Origin: an uncultured Prevotellaceae bacterium
Lineage (GTDB): Bacteria; Bacteroidota; Bacteroidia; Bacteroidales; Bacteroidaceae
Assembly (NCBI GenBank): GCA_902800185.1
Contig: CADCDK010000005.1
Span: 1 to 64,000, forward strand
Direction of reading: 5' to 3'
Length of the DNA stretch: 64,000 nucleotides
The notes beneath the pieces were generated by a model. That model had not been told where the DNA came from and searched no databases. It saw only the letters and a list, made by a program, of their open reading frames with translations. Position 1 is the first letter of the stretch. The number at the start of each line of letters is the position of its first letter. Of the stretch, positions 52,427 through 60,850 are shown one piece after another. The position numbers were made by a program, and so were the translations under genes.

Positions 52427-55006
52427 ATGCAAAAAAAGCTTCATTTAGCTGTGATAGCCCTATGCTGTTCTACGTTTGTCATAGCACAGACTGACGATAA
52501 GCAGGGGCAAAATGCCGTCATGATAGACGAGTCGGCTTTCACATTCACAGAGTCTCAGCTGGACGAGGATGGTAACATGTCGCAAAATGTATCAGTCATT
52601 AATGCCAGCAATAATGCTTATGCAAGTGGAATAGGTTTCCTATTTTCTCCAGTTCGGTTCAGATACCGCGCCTTTAACCAAAAGTATAACGAGGTGTTTA
52701 TAAACGGTGCTCCTATGAACGATATGGAAACGGGACAGTTTGGCTTCTCGTCCGTTGTTGGCGGGTTGAATCATCAAACACGCAACTCCGAATTTATTCT
52801 TCCTTTTGAGGATGGACGATTCGGTATGCCAGGAATGGCAGGCTCTAATAATTATGATTTCCGCCCATCATCTATGTCAACAGGACATCGATTAACTGCT
52901 AGTGTAGCTAATCGTAGTTATGTAGCACGTGGTATATATTCTTATAATAGTGGGCTCAATAATAATGGTTGGGCTTATTCTTTTGGTATTGGATACCGCT
53001 GGTCTAACATCAACACAGCTTATGTTGAAGGTACATTTTACAATTCTCTGTCTTATTATTTGGGTGTTCAGAAGCAGATTCAAGGTGGAAAGCATTCAAT
53101 CACATTGGCAACATGGGGAAGTCCTACTGAACGTGGTCAACAGATTGCATCTACTGACGAGATGTATTGGATAGCCAATAATAGACAGTATAATGCAAAC
53201 TGGGGTTATCAGGATGGGAAAAAACGTAATTCTCGTGTGGTAACAAATTTTACTCCGAGTGCTATTCTTACATGGGATTGGAAAATTGATGATGATACCA
53301 AATTGACTACGTCTCTTTTTGGGCAGTATGGAATGGATAAACGCACACGCTTAAATTATAATAATAGTGACAATCCACGTCCGGATTACTACAAGCTTAT
53401 GCCAAGTAGTTTCTATGATGTATGGGGTACAGAAGAGCGCTTCCAAACTGAACAATGTTTGGCCGATTGGAATACAGCTTATAATTATTTGAAAAGTTCA
53501 AAAGCAAATCGGCAAATTGATTGGAATAAGTTATATGATGCAAATCGCGTGGTGTCAGCACAAGGTGCAGATGCTATGTATTGGGTACTTGCTCGCCGGA
53601 CAGATGCTTTGAAACTTTCGCTGACTTCAACCTTAAGTAAACATATTGGGAAGAATGCTATATGGCATACAGGTTTCTCTTTGGGTACCAATAATGCTCG
53701 TCATTATCAGACAATGGATGATATGCTCGGCGCAACAAGCTTCCATAATGTGAACAATTATGCATTGCGTATGTACTCAGCTATGAGTGATAAGGTGCAA
53801 TATGACTTGAATAATCCTAACGCAGCTGTAAGAAATGGTGATGTGTACGGCTATGATTATCATTTACTTGTAAACAAGGGGACTTTGTGGAGTAGTTATA
53901 ACGGAAACCTTAGTAGCTGGCACTATAATGCGAGTGGTCGAATAGGTTACACTTCTTTGCAACGTGATGGAAAAATGCGTAATGGAATGGCTCCAAACAA
54001 TTCCTATGGAAAGAGTGGAACGGCACGTTTCTTAGATGGAGGTGTCAAGCTAAGTTCTTCACTGAATTTAGGGCGTGGACATACTATTTCTGCAGGAGTT
54101 GGCTTAGAAACACGTGCTCCAGAAGCACGTGACGCATTCGTTTCTCCTGAGATTAATAATGACTTTGTCTCTGATTTGAAAGTGGAGAAAATCTTTAGTG
54201 TAGAGGTTGGACATATGTTTGAGACATCATGGTTACATGCCAATATCAATGGCTATTATTGCCGCATGCAAGATATCACAGAGTGGCAACAGTTTTACGA
54301 TGATGAGGCTAACTCGTTTACATATGTTTCTATGAATGGAATAAAAAAGGTCTATTATGGTGTGGAAGCAGGATTACTCTTTAAGGTGACTCCTTCTTTT
54401 AGTGTGAATGTAATTGGGACTGTTAGCGAAGCAAAGAACACGAATAATGCGTCGGTATGGTACATGAGCTCAACTACTGGCTCTTTTAATGATGCTAATG
54501 ATCATAAAGTGGAAACAGTTTATAATAAGAACATGCGCGAGGCAGGTACTCCGTTAACAGCTTTGTCGGTGGGACTGAGTTATAATACACATGGTTGGTA
54601 CTTTGACCTGAAAGGGAACTATTATGATCGTATCTATTTGAGTTATTCCCCTGCTTATCGTTATAGCTCAACTCTTAAGAAACGTAATGACGTGTTTCAG
54701 GATGTCTATGATGTCGATGGAAATATTCGTAATGATGCTGTCGCTCAGGCCAAGGGTAAAGGTGGGTTCATGCTTGACGGCTCTATTGGTAAGAGCATAT
54801 ATCTGAAACACGGACGCCTGTCTTTTAACTTTATGGTAACAAACATACTTAACAATACGAAGATTTGTACGGGAGGTTATGAACAGAGCCGTACGGACTA
54901 TTCGCCGACAAGTTTGAATGAAAAAACCTATAAATTCTCGAAGAATCCATACAAATTCTATGCGTATGGTATTAATGGAATGTTTAACGTCACCTATCAA
55001 TTCTAA
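52427..55006 (+). CDS. SusC-like/TonB-dependent outer-membrane receptor
   Basis: An 859-residue outer-membrane barrel. Signal peptide (KKLHLAVIALCCSTFVIA) and a short N-terminal linker lead into a reduced plug: FRYRAFNQKYNEVFINGAPM then NDMETGQFGFSSVVGGLN (about residues 78-115). The rest is beta-strand-rich barrel ending YGINGMFNVTYQF with a terminal aromatic. It lacks the N-terminal carboxypeptidase-regulatory-like domain common in SusC proteins. The coding sequence is much richer in A/T-ending codons than its neighbours. It is followed after 21 bases by a DUF5689 lipoprotein, the usual partner arrangement, suggesting a receptor-lipoprotein import complex; the ligand is unknown. Confidence 0.82.
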   Translation: MQKKLHLAVIALCCSTFVIAQTDDKQGQNAVMIDESAFTFTESQLDEDGNMSQNVSVINASNNAYASGIGFLFSPVRFRYRAFNQKYNEVFINGAPMNDMETGQFGFSSVVGGLNHQTRNSEFILPFEDGRFGMPGMAGSNNYDFRPSSMSTGHRLTASVANRSYVARGIYSYNSGLNNNGWAYSFGIGYRWSNINTAYVEGTFYNSLSYYLGVQKQIQGGKHSITLATWGSPTERGQQIASTDEMYWIANNRQYNANWGYQDGKKRNSRVVTNFTPSAILTWDWKIDDDTKLTTSLFGQYGMDKRTRLNYNNSDNPRPDYYKLMPSSFYDVWGTEERFQTEQCLADWNTAYNYLKSSKANRQIDWNKLYDANRVVSAQGADAMYWVLARRTDALKLSLTSTLSKHIGKNAIWHTGFSLGTNNARHYQTMDDMLGATSFHNVNNYALRMYSAMSDKVQYDLNNPNAAVRNGDVYGYDYHLLVNKGTLWSSYNGNLSSWHYNASGRIGYTSLQRDGKMRNGMAPNNSYGKSGTARFLDGGVKLSSSLNLGRGHTISAGVGLETRAPEARDAFVSPEINNDFVSDLKVEKIFSVEVGHMFETSWLHANINGYYCRMQDITEWQQFYDDEANSFTYVSMNGIKKVYYGVEAGLLFKVTPSFSVNVIGTVSEAKNTNNASVWYMSSTTGSFNDANDHKVETVYNKNMREAGTPLTALSVGLSYNTHGWYFDLKGNYYDRIYLSYSPAYRYSSTLKKRNDVFQDVYDVDGNIRNDAVAQAKGKGGFMLDGSIGKSIYLKHGRLSFNFMVTNILNNTKICTGGYEQSRTDYSPTSLNEKTYKFSKNPYKFYAYGINGMFNVTYQF

Positions 55007-55027
55007 ACCTAAATGCAAATCAGTCTT

Positions 55028-55885
55028 ATGAAAGCGAAATATCTATTTATATCTGTGGTAGCCAGTATGTTACTCACAGCATGCATGGACGGAAAGGACT
55101 ATGAATGGAATACTCCTCATTCCGCCGTTATCGGAAACGAGGACCTTGCTGAGACCAACCTTGTTAGTATTGCGACATTGAAGAATCAGTATAGCTCAAT
55201 CCTATTTGGCACCAATTATGACATGCAACAGATTACCGAAAATGTGCAAATCAAAGGACGTGTGACGGGTAATGACATTGGTGGCAATGTCTACAATGAG
55301 GTGGCGATTGATGATGGCACAGGTGTTATTCTTGTATGTATTTCTGAAGGAGGATTGTTTTCTTACTTACCTGTAGGACAGGAAATTCTCATAGAACTTA
55401 ATGGACTTTACATTGGTAATTATGGCTTACAACCAGAGATTGGCACACCTTATATGAATAAGAATGGGCGTACCTATGTGAGCCGTATGAATCGCAAGCT
55501 GTGGGGTCAACACTTCAAGCTTCTCGGTACTCCAGATGTATCGAAGGTGCACCCTGTGGAGTTTGACCTTGCTAAAATAAATGATAAAATATATCTACAG
55601 GATAATTGTGGACGATTGATGACCATTAAAGGAGTGAAGTTTAGTGATGCTGATGGTGTTGTGAACTTCGCTAATGATGACGAAAAAGATGCTGGCAATT
55701 GTGTTAACCGATCGCTACAAGGGATTAATAGCGGTAATATGGTTGTACGTACTAGTTCTTTTGCTCGATTTGCAGGATTGCCTCTTCCGCAAGAGAAAGT
55801 TAATCTGACAGGCATTTTTACTCGTTACAGCAGCACATGGCAAATCTTGTTACGTGATGATAAAGACATTGAGTTAGCAGATTAG
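55028..55885 (+). CDS. DUF5689 surface lipoprotein
   Basis: A 285-residue lipoprotein: signal LFISVVASMLLTAC with the lipid-attached cysteine followed by MDGKDYEW. The N-terminal domain has the DUF5689 pattern, ITENVQIKGRVTGNDIGGNV then NEVAIDDGTGVILVCIS, an OB-like barrel; a second similar half ends KVNLTGIFTRYSSTWQILLR. The start was set at the second ATG (55028), which puts the lipobox at normal distance; 55013 is possible. It probably forms a lid or accessory for the upstream receptor. DUF5689 proteins often accompany nucleases in Bacteroidota, but their ligand is not established. Confidence 0.85.
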   Translation: MKAKYLFISVVASMLLTACMDGKDYEWNTPHSAVIGNEDLAETNLVSIATLKNQYSSILFGTNYDMQQITENVQIKGRVTGNDIGGNVYNEVAIDDGTGVILVCISEGGLFSYLPVGQEILIELNGLYIGNYGLQPEIGTPYMNKNGRTYVSRMNRKLWGQHFKLLGTPDVSKVHPVEFDLAKINDKIYLQDNCGRLMTIKGVKFSDADGVVNFANDDEKDAGNCVNRSLQGINSGNMVVRTSSFARFAGLPLPQEKVNLTGIFTRYSSTWQILLRDDKDIELAD

Positions 55886-55929
55886 TCTTGATGAATATAT
55901 AGAAATAACAAAATAACAAAGTAAATAAT

Positions 55930-57879
55930 ATGAAAAAGTTAATTTATTCCATGTGTATAATGGCCATGTCGGTCATTGCATTTTCTAGTTGCGAAGATGT
56001 ACCTGAGCCGTATAACGCACCAGGACAAGGTGGTGGTGGCAACGGGGAAACTCCCGACGACTCGTACATATCAGAATCTTTTTCCAGTAACTTTGGAACG
56101 TTTGAGGTGGCTACTGTCGAAGGAAATCCTTGGACCATTGCATATAACTGCGCAACAGGAACTGGCTACGATAACAGTACAAAGACGACAACACCAAGTA
56201 ACAGCTATCTTGTTTCAAAGCCTATAGACCTAAGTGGCTCCACTGAGGCAAATATGACATTTGAGTATGTATTGCGTTATAAGTCTCAAGGAACGCAGGA
56301 GGTCCTTATTACCAATGAATACACAGGTGACCCAACCACTACGACGTGGATTGATATCACAGGAAACTTGGAGGAAAGCAGTACATATACTGACTTTAAA
56401 AACTTTGCAGTCAATCTTCCTGCTGAGGTCATTGGTAAGAACGCCGTTGTCGTTGCTTTCCATTTTGCATGTACTGATAAGTCTGGAACTTGGGAAGTAA
56501 AGAACCTGAAGGTTAAGGAAGGCAAAGTTGAAGGTGGAACCGATGAAGCGGTAGGTGATTCGTGGAAAGTTGTGAAGTCGATTAATAGCGGTGACTATAT
56601 TCTGGCTGCTCCCACGACGGGCAACAACTTTGTAGTTGCGACCCCAATTTCCAGTGATAGGACTTACGGATATCTCTACACGATGGCAACGACATTGGTT
56701 GACAATTCTACTATCACCGCAGATAATGCCAATGTGTTTACGTTTACAGAATCTGAAGGCGGATACACCATTCAGGATGCTTCAGGCCGTTATTTAATTT
56801 CAAATGCAGACAAAAATAACTTTGATGTCAATGAGACAAAACCAGCAACGGGTGCCATCTGGAACGTCGAGTTCAACAGCGCAGGTGCTGCTGTCATTAA
56901 AAACGCTTCCACCAATAAGATTATCCAGTATTCTACGCAGTATAGCAGTTATGGAGAATACGATGGGTTGTCCAATATTTTACCTTACCTCTTCAATGCT
57001 ACAGGTGATGGCACTTTCATCGAGGGTGGTGATTCGCAGCCTACTGGTGAAAACCTTCTGACCAATGGCGATTTTGAGGCATGGACAGGTGGTCTGCCCG
57101 ACAACTGGAAATCTACATCTACAGCCAGCAATGCAACCCTCTCTCAGAGCAACGATGCTCGCGGAGGTTCATACGCTGTACTCGTAACCAAAGGTGGAAC
57201 TGCCACCAAACGTCTCGCTTATAAGGAGATTGCCTTGAAGGCAGGTACCTACACATTCTCTTTCTATGCCAAGAGCACTACAACGGATCCTTCGCAGTCA
57301 CAAGCCGGTTACGTTCCTGTTACGAATGGTGCTGTTGGAAAGTACGTCTATGGAGGCTACACAACGCTGAGCAATACATCATGGACACAGGTAACTACAA
57401 CGTTCACGTTGGAGAGTGAAGCTACCGTTTGCCTGGTGATGATGAATCCTAAGAACTCCGATTATGCTACCTCTCAGGATATCCTCGTCGATGATGCTAC
57501 ATTAACAACCGCTGATGGCGGTCTGGCTGATGGAAACGACGGCGGCGATAGCGGTGGATCTGATGAGGTACAGACTGTAACCGTTGCTCAGTTCAATGCA
57601 GCAGCAGAGAGCACTACTGTATGGTATCAGCTCACAGGAACTATCAGTAATCTGAACGATGGTGACCAATATGGTAACTTTGATCTGACAGATGGAACTG
57701 GTACCGTATATGTTTATGGCGTACTCTCGGAGAAGGGCGGTGCTAAGAAACAGTTCCAGACGCTCGTTTCCGAAAAGGGTATTCAGAATGGAAGTACGAT
57801 AACCATTATTGGAAATCGTGGCTCATACCAAGGAAAGATTGAGGTAACCAACGCCTACTTTGTGAGCGTTAGTAACTAA
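55930..57879 (+). CDS. Multi-domain surface lipoprotein with OB-like C-terminus
   Basis: A 649-residue lipoprotein with lipobox AFSSCEDVPEPYN, then a Gly-rich linker. Domains: a choice-of-anchor-J/DUF5017-like jelly roll (about 35-195, SESFSSNFGTFEVATVEGNP); a central beta module (about 205-355, SGDYILAAPTTGNNF, YTIQDASGRYLIS); a CBM-like jelly roll (about 370-530, LLTNGDFEAWTGGLPDNW); an Asp/Gly/Ser linker; and an OB-like/DUF6359-type domain (TVAQFNAAAESTTVWYQLTG, NFDLTDGTGTVYVYGVLS). No catalytic site was recognised, so a binding role is likely. It follows the DUF5689 gene by 44 bases on the same strand. Confidence 0.75.
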   Translation: MKKLIYSMCIMAMSVIAFSSCEDVPEPYNAPGQGGGGNGETPDDSYISESFSSNFGTFEVATVEGNPWTIAYNCATGTGYDNSTKTTTPSNSYLVSKPIDLSGSTEANMTFEYVLRYKSQGTQEVLITNEYTGDPTTTTWIDITGNLEESSTYTDFKNFAVNLPAEVIGKNAVVVAFHFACTDKSGTWEVKNLKVKEGKVEGGTDEAVGDSWKVVKSINSGDYILAAPTTGNNFVVATPISSDRTYGYLYTMATTLVDNSTITADNANVFTFTESEGGYTIQDASGRYLISNADKNNFDVNETKPATGAIWNVEFNSAGAAVIKNASTNKIIQYSTQYSSYGEYDGLSNILPYLFNATGDGTFIEGGDSQPTGENLLTNGDFEAWTGGLPDNWKSTSTASNATLSQSNDARGGSYAVLVTKGGTATKRLAYKEIALKAGTYTFSFYAKSTTTDPSQSQAGYVPVTNGAVGKYVYGGYTTLSNTSWTQVTTTFTLESEATVCLVMMNPKNSDYATSQDILVDDATLTTADGGLADGNDGGDSGGSDEVQTVTVAQFNAAAESTTVWYQLTGTISNLNDGDQYGNFDLTDGTGTVYVYGVLSEKGGAKKQFQTLVSEKGIQNGSTITIIGNRGSYQGKIEVTNAYFVSVSN

Positions 57880-57905
57880 AGATTAAACAAAAAACTAAGC
57901 AAATA

Positions 57906-57945
57906 TTTGGCAGGGTGCGAAATTCTTTGTAATTTTGCACCCTGC
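57906..57945 (+). promoter_or_regulatory. rpmE2 promoter embedded in a 15-bp inverted repeat
   Basis: TTTG (57906-57909) and TAATTTTG (57930-57937) are 20 bases apart, a full consensus. The inverted repeat GCAGGGTGCGAAATT/AATTTTGCACCCTGC (57910-57924 and 57931-57945, one G-T pair, 6-base loop) covers the spacer and the -7 box. It may be an operator, or a hairpin at the end of the upstream transcript. Confidence 0.7.
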
Positions 57946-57986
57946 AATTGTGTAATCACATCAATAACAATAATATTTAAACTGAA

Positions 57987-58238
57987 ATGAAAAAAGGTAT
58001 TCATCCCGAAAACTATCGTCCCGTCGTGTTCCGTGACATGTCCAACGGCGATATGTTCCTTACAAAGTCTACAGCAAAGACAACAGAGACAGTAGAATTT
58101 GAAGGCGAAACTTACCCTGTGGTAAAAGTAGAAATCTCAAGCACCTCTCACCCGTTCTATACTGGTAAGAGCAAGCTCGTTGACACAGCCGGTCGTGTGG
58201 ATCGCTTCATGAGCCGCTATGCTGGCCTGAAGAAGTAA
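57987..58238 (+). CDS. rpmE2: Ribosomal protein L31 type B
   Basis: An 83-residue large-subunit ribosomal protein: [39 protein letters not shown], and [20 protein letters not shown]. The zinc-binding cysteines of the A type are absent, so this is the zinc-free B paralogue, often used under zinc limitation. It has its own consensus promoter and terminator and sits between two secreted-protein genes with no obvious functional link. Confidence 0.97.
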   Translation: MKKGIHPENYRPVVFRDMSNGDMFLTKSTAKTTETVEFEGETYPVVKVEISSTSHPFYTGKSKLVDTAGRVDRFMSRYAGLKK

Positions 58239-58265
58239 GTCTTCAAAATACCACATCATAACATG

Positions 58266-58312
58266 AAGTGCGATCAAACGTAGTTGCATATGCGTTTGTC
58301 CGCACTTTTTTG
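58266..58312 (+). terminator. Terminator of rpmE2
   Basis: Stem AAGTGCG-x-TCAAACG pairing with CGTTTG-x-CCGCACTT around an 11-base loop, followed by six T residues, 28 bases after the rpmE2 stop. Confidence 0.8.
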
Positions 58313-58332
58313 TTTAATATTGCAGAAGAAAT

Positions 58333-59286
58333 ATGCAGATGAAAAATAAATTCTTGTGTCGTGTTTTATGTGTAGCATTATGCATAACGATATTTTCGGC
58401 GTGTAATGATGACTCTCCAGGTTCTGTTTCTCAAGGAAATTATGTCAATCGAAACGCTAACGACAACTCGCTTCAGCCTGAGTTGAGTCGTCTGGAAATG
58501 CCGCATGTAAAGGGAGGACGTAGTATGGTGCTCATCCATACAACAGGCAATGATCCTTTTGGTATCAACTATGCTGTTGAGTGGGACTGCGACAAACGCT
58601 CACAGCGTTGGACCGCCTACCAAATGGGAAGTGGTTATATTGGGAGTGCTGGTTACTATGGTAAGTGGAGTGAAGACCCAGAATTGCCCGCAATAGCCCG
58701 TGTAAACGATTCTTCGGCGTTTTACAGCGGTTCGGGGTTCACGCGTGGTCATATACTCTGTTCCGCTGACCGCCAATACTCAAAAGATGCAAATATGCAG
58801 ACTTTTTATTATACTAATATGCAACCTCAGTATTATAGCCATAATGCGGGCGATAACTACACAAGCCCTTGGGTTCGATTGGAGGAAAAGGTGCGAACAT
58901 GGGCACGTGCTAAGGAAACTCAAGTCTTGTATGTTGTGAAAGGAGGAACTATTGATACCGAAGAGAATATTCTTATGGGACTACGTAGAGGGGGGACACA
59001 CTATATAGGTAGTGATGTTTTGAAGAAAGCAGAAAATGGCGATGTTCTTCTAGTTCCCAAATATTTTTTCGTTGCCTTATTATTGGAGCTGAAGCAGGGA
59101 TATCGGGCTATAGGTTTTTGTATAGTACATGATAATGCCGACCATGGTAGTAATGCCCTTGTTGAGTATGCCATGTCTATCGACAATTTGGAAAATAAAA
59201 CAGGAATAGACTTCTTCTGTAATTTGCCAGATGATATAGAGGACGAAGTTGAAGCAAAGATAGCATCCAATGCTTGGGGACTATAA
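58333..59286 (+). CDS. DNA/RNA non-specific endonuclease lipoprotein (NucA type)
   Basis: A 317-residue exported nuclease. Lipoprotein signal CVALCITIFSACNDD; catalytic beta-beta-alpha-metal domain with YAVEWDCDKRSQRWTAYQM, the active-site motif GSGFTRGHILCSADRQYS (catalytic His in the DRGH-like TRGH), and TFYYTNMQPQYYSHN, in which the metal-binding Asn lies. Further family blocks: WVRLEEKVRTWA, LYVVKGGTI and VPKYFFVALLL. It digests single- and double-stranded DNA and RNA in related enzymes. It lies downstream of the receptor/lipoprotein genes, interrupted by rpmE2, and is probably surface exposed. Start at 58333 or two codons later. Confidence 0.93.
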   Translation: MQMKNKFLCRVLCVALCITIFSACNDDSPGSVSQGNYVNRNANDNSLQPELSRLEMPHVKGGRSMVLIHTTGNDPFGINYAVEWDCDKRSQRWTAYQMGSGYIGSAGYYGKWSEDPELPAIARVNDSSAFYSGSGFTRGHILCSADRQYSKDANMQTFYYTNMQPQYYSHNAGDNYTSPWVRLEEKVRTWARAKETQVLYVVKGGTIDTEENILMGLRRGGTHYIGSDVLKKAENGDVLLVPKYFFVALLLELKQGYRAIGFCIVHDNADHGSNALVEYAMSIDNLENKTGIDFFCNLPDDIEDEVEAKIASNAWGL

Positions 59287-59326
59287 ACCACTCTTTTAAA
59301 AGACCCAAGCAAAGATATATCAAAAT

Positions 59327-59386
59327 AAAACAAGTTGCTTTACCTTCTTCACTCTAAGTTTTCTGAAGGCAAAGCAACTTGTTTTA
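59327..59386. terminator. Bidirectional terminator between nuclease and lipoprotein genes
   Basis: A long stem AAAACAAGTTGCTTTxCCTTC pairing with GAAGGxAAAGCAACTTGTTTT. A and T runs on both sides serve the two convergent genes. Confidence 0.85.
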
Positions 59387-59414
59387 CTTTTGCAAGAATT
59401 GAATCTTGCGAGCT

Positions 59415-60083
59415 CTATCTCTTCAGCAGTCGATAGGGAATCTCTTCTGCCTTTTTATGCATCCGCATGGCGCTCTTCTTCTTCTTGCTCGGAGCAGAGA
59501 CCTTTGCCTCGCGTGAGAGCGTGTAGCGGGTGAAGTCGAACTCCAGCACATCGTCGTTGCCAATTCCAACGCCAATCATGAAACCGTTGAAGAAGTCGGT
59601 GTCAAGATAGAAACCATTGGTGCTGCTGGCTGCATCGAGTACGTAGGTCTTGCCAGAGTTGTCGTAGCGGATGTAGATGTTGCCTGTGGGATCATCCACA
59701 TACCAGGCAAAGCGGAGCTCCTGCATCTCGTCACCGGCGGTGTCAATCTCACGACCGCGGCCACGCAGCGGATTGTTGGAGTTGTCATACTGGTCGAACT
59801 CCATGTCGGCATTGAACTGGGCGATCTCACGCTTGCCCTGCTCGTTGGTGTACTCATAGATGATGGTCCCTTGCCAGTGTCCGCGCAGGCACTGTGCCTC
59901 TGCCACGAGGTTGCTGTTCGTGTTTTCGTTGTAACCATTGTCTCCACGGTCACGCCATGAGTAGTCGTCGTAGTAGTCGTACCAAGGACGGTTGTGGTGA
60001 TGGTGTTCTTCCTCGCAACTTGTGAATGTCATGGGAAGTGCTACCAGCATTCCTGCCATGAACAGTGTAGAAATCTTTTTCAT
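59415..60083 (-). CDS. His/Asp/Tyr-rich lipoprotein of unknown function
   Basis: A 222-residue lipoprotein (lipobox MTFTSCEEE). Directly after the acylated cysteine come four histidines and a stretch rich in Tyr, Asp, Trp and Arg (EEEHHHHNRPWYDYYDDYSW), which could bind metal. A lipocalin-like beta domain follows (LRGHWQGTIIYEYTNEQGKR, FAWYVDDPTGNIYIRYDNSG, DVLEFDFTRYTLSR), then a Lys-rich tail (SAPSKKKKSAMRM). I do not recognise a named family beyond similarity to small Prevotella lipoproteins. The start is fixed by a full promoter at 60121-60151 on this strand, which excludes the longer frame to 60131. Confidence 0.7.
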   Translation of the reverse strand: MKKISTLFMAGMLVALPMTFTSCEEEHHHHNRPWYDYYDDYSWRDRGDNGYNENTNSNLVAEAQCLRGHWQGTIIYEYTNEQGKREIAQFNADMEFDQYDNSNNPLRGRGREIDTAGDEMQELRFAWYVDDPTGNIYIRYDNSGKTYVLDAASSTNGFYLDTDFFNGFMIGVGIGNDDVLEFDFTRYTLSREAKVSAPSKKKKSAMRMHKKAEEIPYRLLKR

Positions 60084-60120
60084 ATCGTCAGTCTTTTTTG
60101 TTAATACTCTGTTGATGTTG

Positions 60121-60151
60121 CAAAAGTACACAAACCTTTTGTTTCCTCAAA
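60121..60151 (-). promoter_or_regulatory. Promoter of the His-rich lipoprotein gene
   Basis: On the minus strand TTTG (60148-60151) and TACTTTTG (60121-60128) separated by 19 bases; the ATG at 60083 lies 37 bases downstream. Confidence 0.7.
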
Positions 60152-60256
60152 GAATAGAATCCATATTCTTGTGTAGGTGAATCCCTATCATGTCAAGGGA
60201 AATCCCTAATAAACTTTAAATTCCGTTTACATGCTTCTTGATTCACTTTTTTTTCT

Positions 60257-60264
60257 TATCTTTG
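60257..60264 (+). promoter_or_regulatory. -7 element upstream of the glutathione peroxidase gene
   Basis: TATCTTTG, 37 bases before the ATG; the -33 region is not clear. Confidence 0.5.
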
Positions 60265-60301
60265 TAGTGATAAATTATCCACAACACAATTAATTAAAGA
60301 A

Positions 60302-60850
60302 ATGAAAACTATTTATGAATTCTCTGTCAAGGACAGAAAAGGAAAAGATGTTTCACTGAAAGAGTATCAAAACGAGGTCCTGCTAATCGTCAATACGGCT
60401 ACCAAGTGTGGCTTTACCCCGCAGTATGATGAGCTGGAAGCTCTCTTTAAGAAATACCATGCTCAGGGTTTCGAGATTCTCGACTTCCCCTGCAACCAGT
60501 TCGGACAGCAGGCACCTGGCACCGACGAGTCTATCCATGAGTTCTGCAAGCTGAACTTCGGCACAGACTTCCCTCGTTTCAAGAAAGTGAAGGTAAACGG
60601 TGAGGATGCCGAACCGCTCTTCAAGTTCCTGCAGAGTCAGAAAGGTTTCGCCGGATGGGACGAGAGCCATCCCATTGCCCCGATTCTGGACAAGATGCTT
60701 ACCGAGGCAGATCCCGACTACAAACAGAAGCCCGACATCAAATGGAATTTCACCAAGTTCCTCATCAACAAGAAAGGACAGGTTGTCGCTCGCTTCGAGC
60801 CGACAGAAAGTATGGAGAACATTTCCAAGCAGATTGAGGAACTATTATGA
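60302..60850 (+). CDS. Glutathione-peroxidase-family thiol peroxidase
   Basis: A 182-residue cysteine-type peroxidase. Catalytic tetrad elements are visible: the peroxidatic Cys in VNTATKCGFTPQYDELE, Gln in LDFPCNQFGQQAPGTDESI, and Trp/Asn in DIKWNFTKFLINKKGQVVAR. The second Cys in FPCNQF may act as the resolving residue, as in thioredoxin-dependent members. There is no signal peptide. The stop overlaps the trxB start by 4 bases, so peroxidase and reductase are made together; electrons probably come from thioredoxin rather than glutathione, which is inference. Confidence 0.94.
   Translation: MKTIYEFSVKDRKGKDVSLKEYQNEVLLIVNTATKCGFTPQYDELEALFKKYHAQGFEILDFPCNQFGQQAPGTDESIHEFCKLNFGTDFPRFKKVKVNGEDAEPLFKFLQSQKGFAGWDESHPIAPILDKMLTEADPDYKQKPDIKWNFTKFLINKKGQVVARFEPTESMENISKQIEELL

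Noticed and set aside
57910-57945. Intrinsic terminator for the lipoprotein operon
   Set aside because: The hairpin has no T-run after it and overlaps a consensus promoter; kept as promoter/operator candidate, though read-through attenuation is not excluded.
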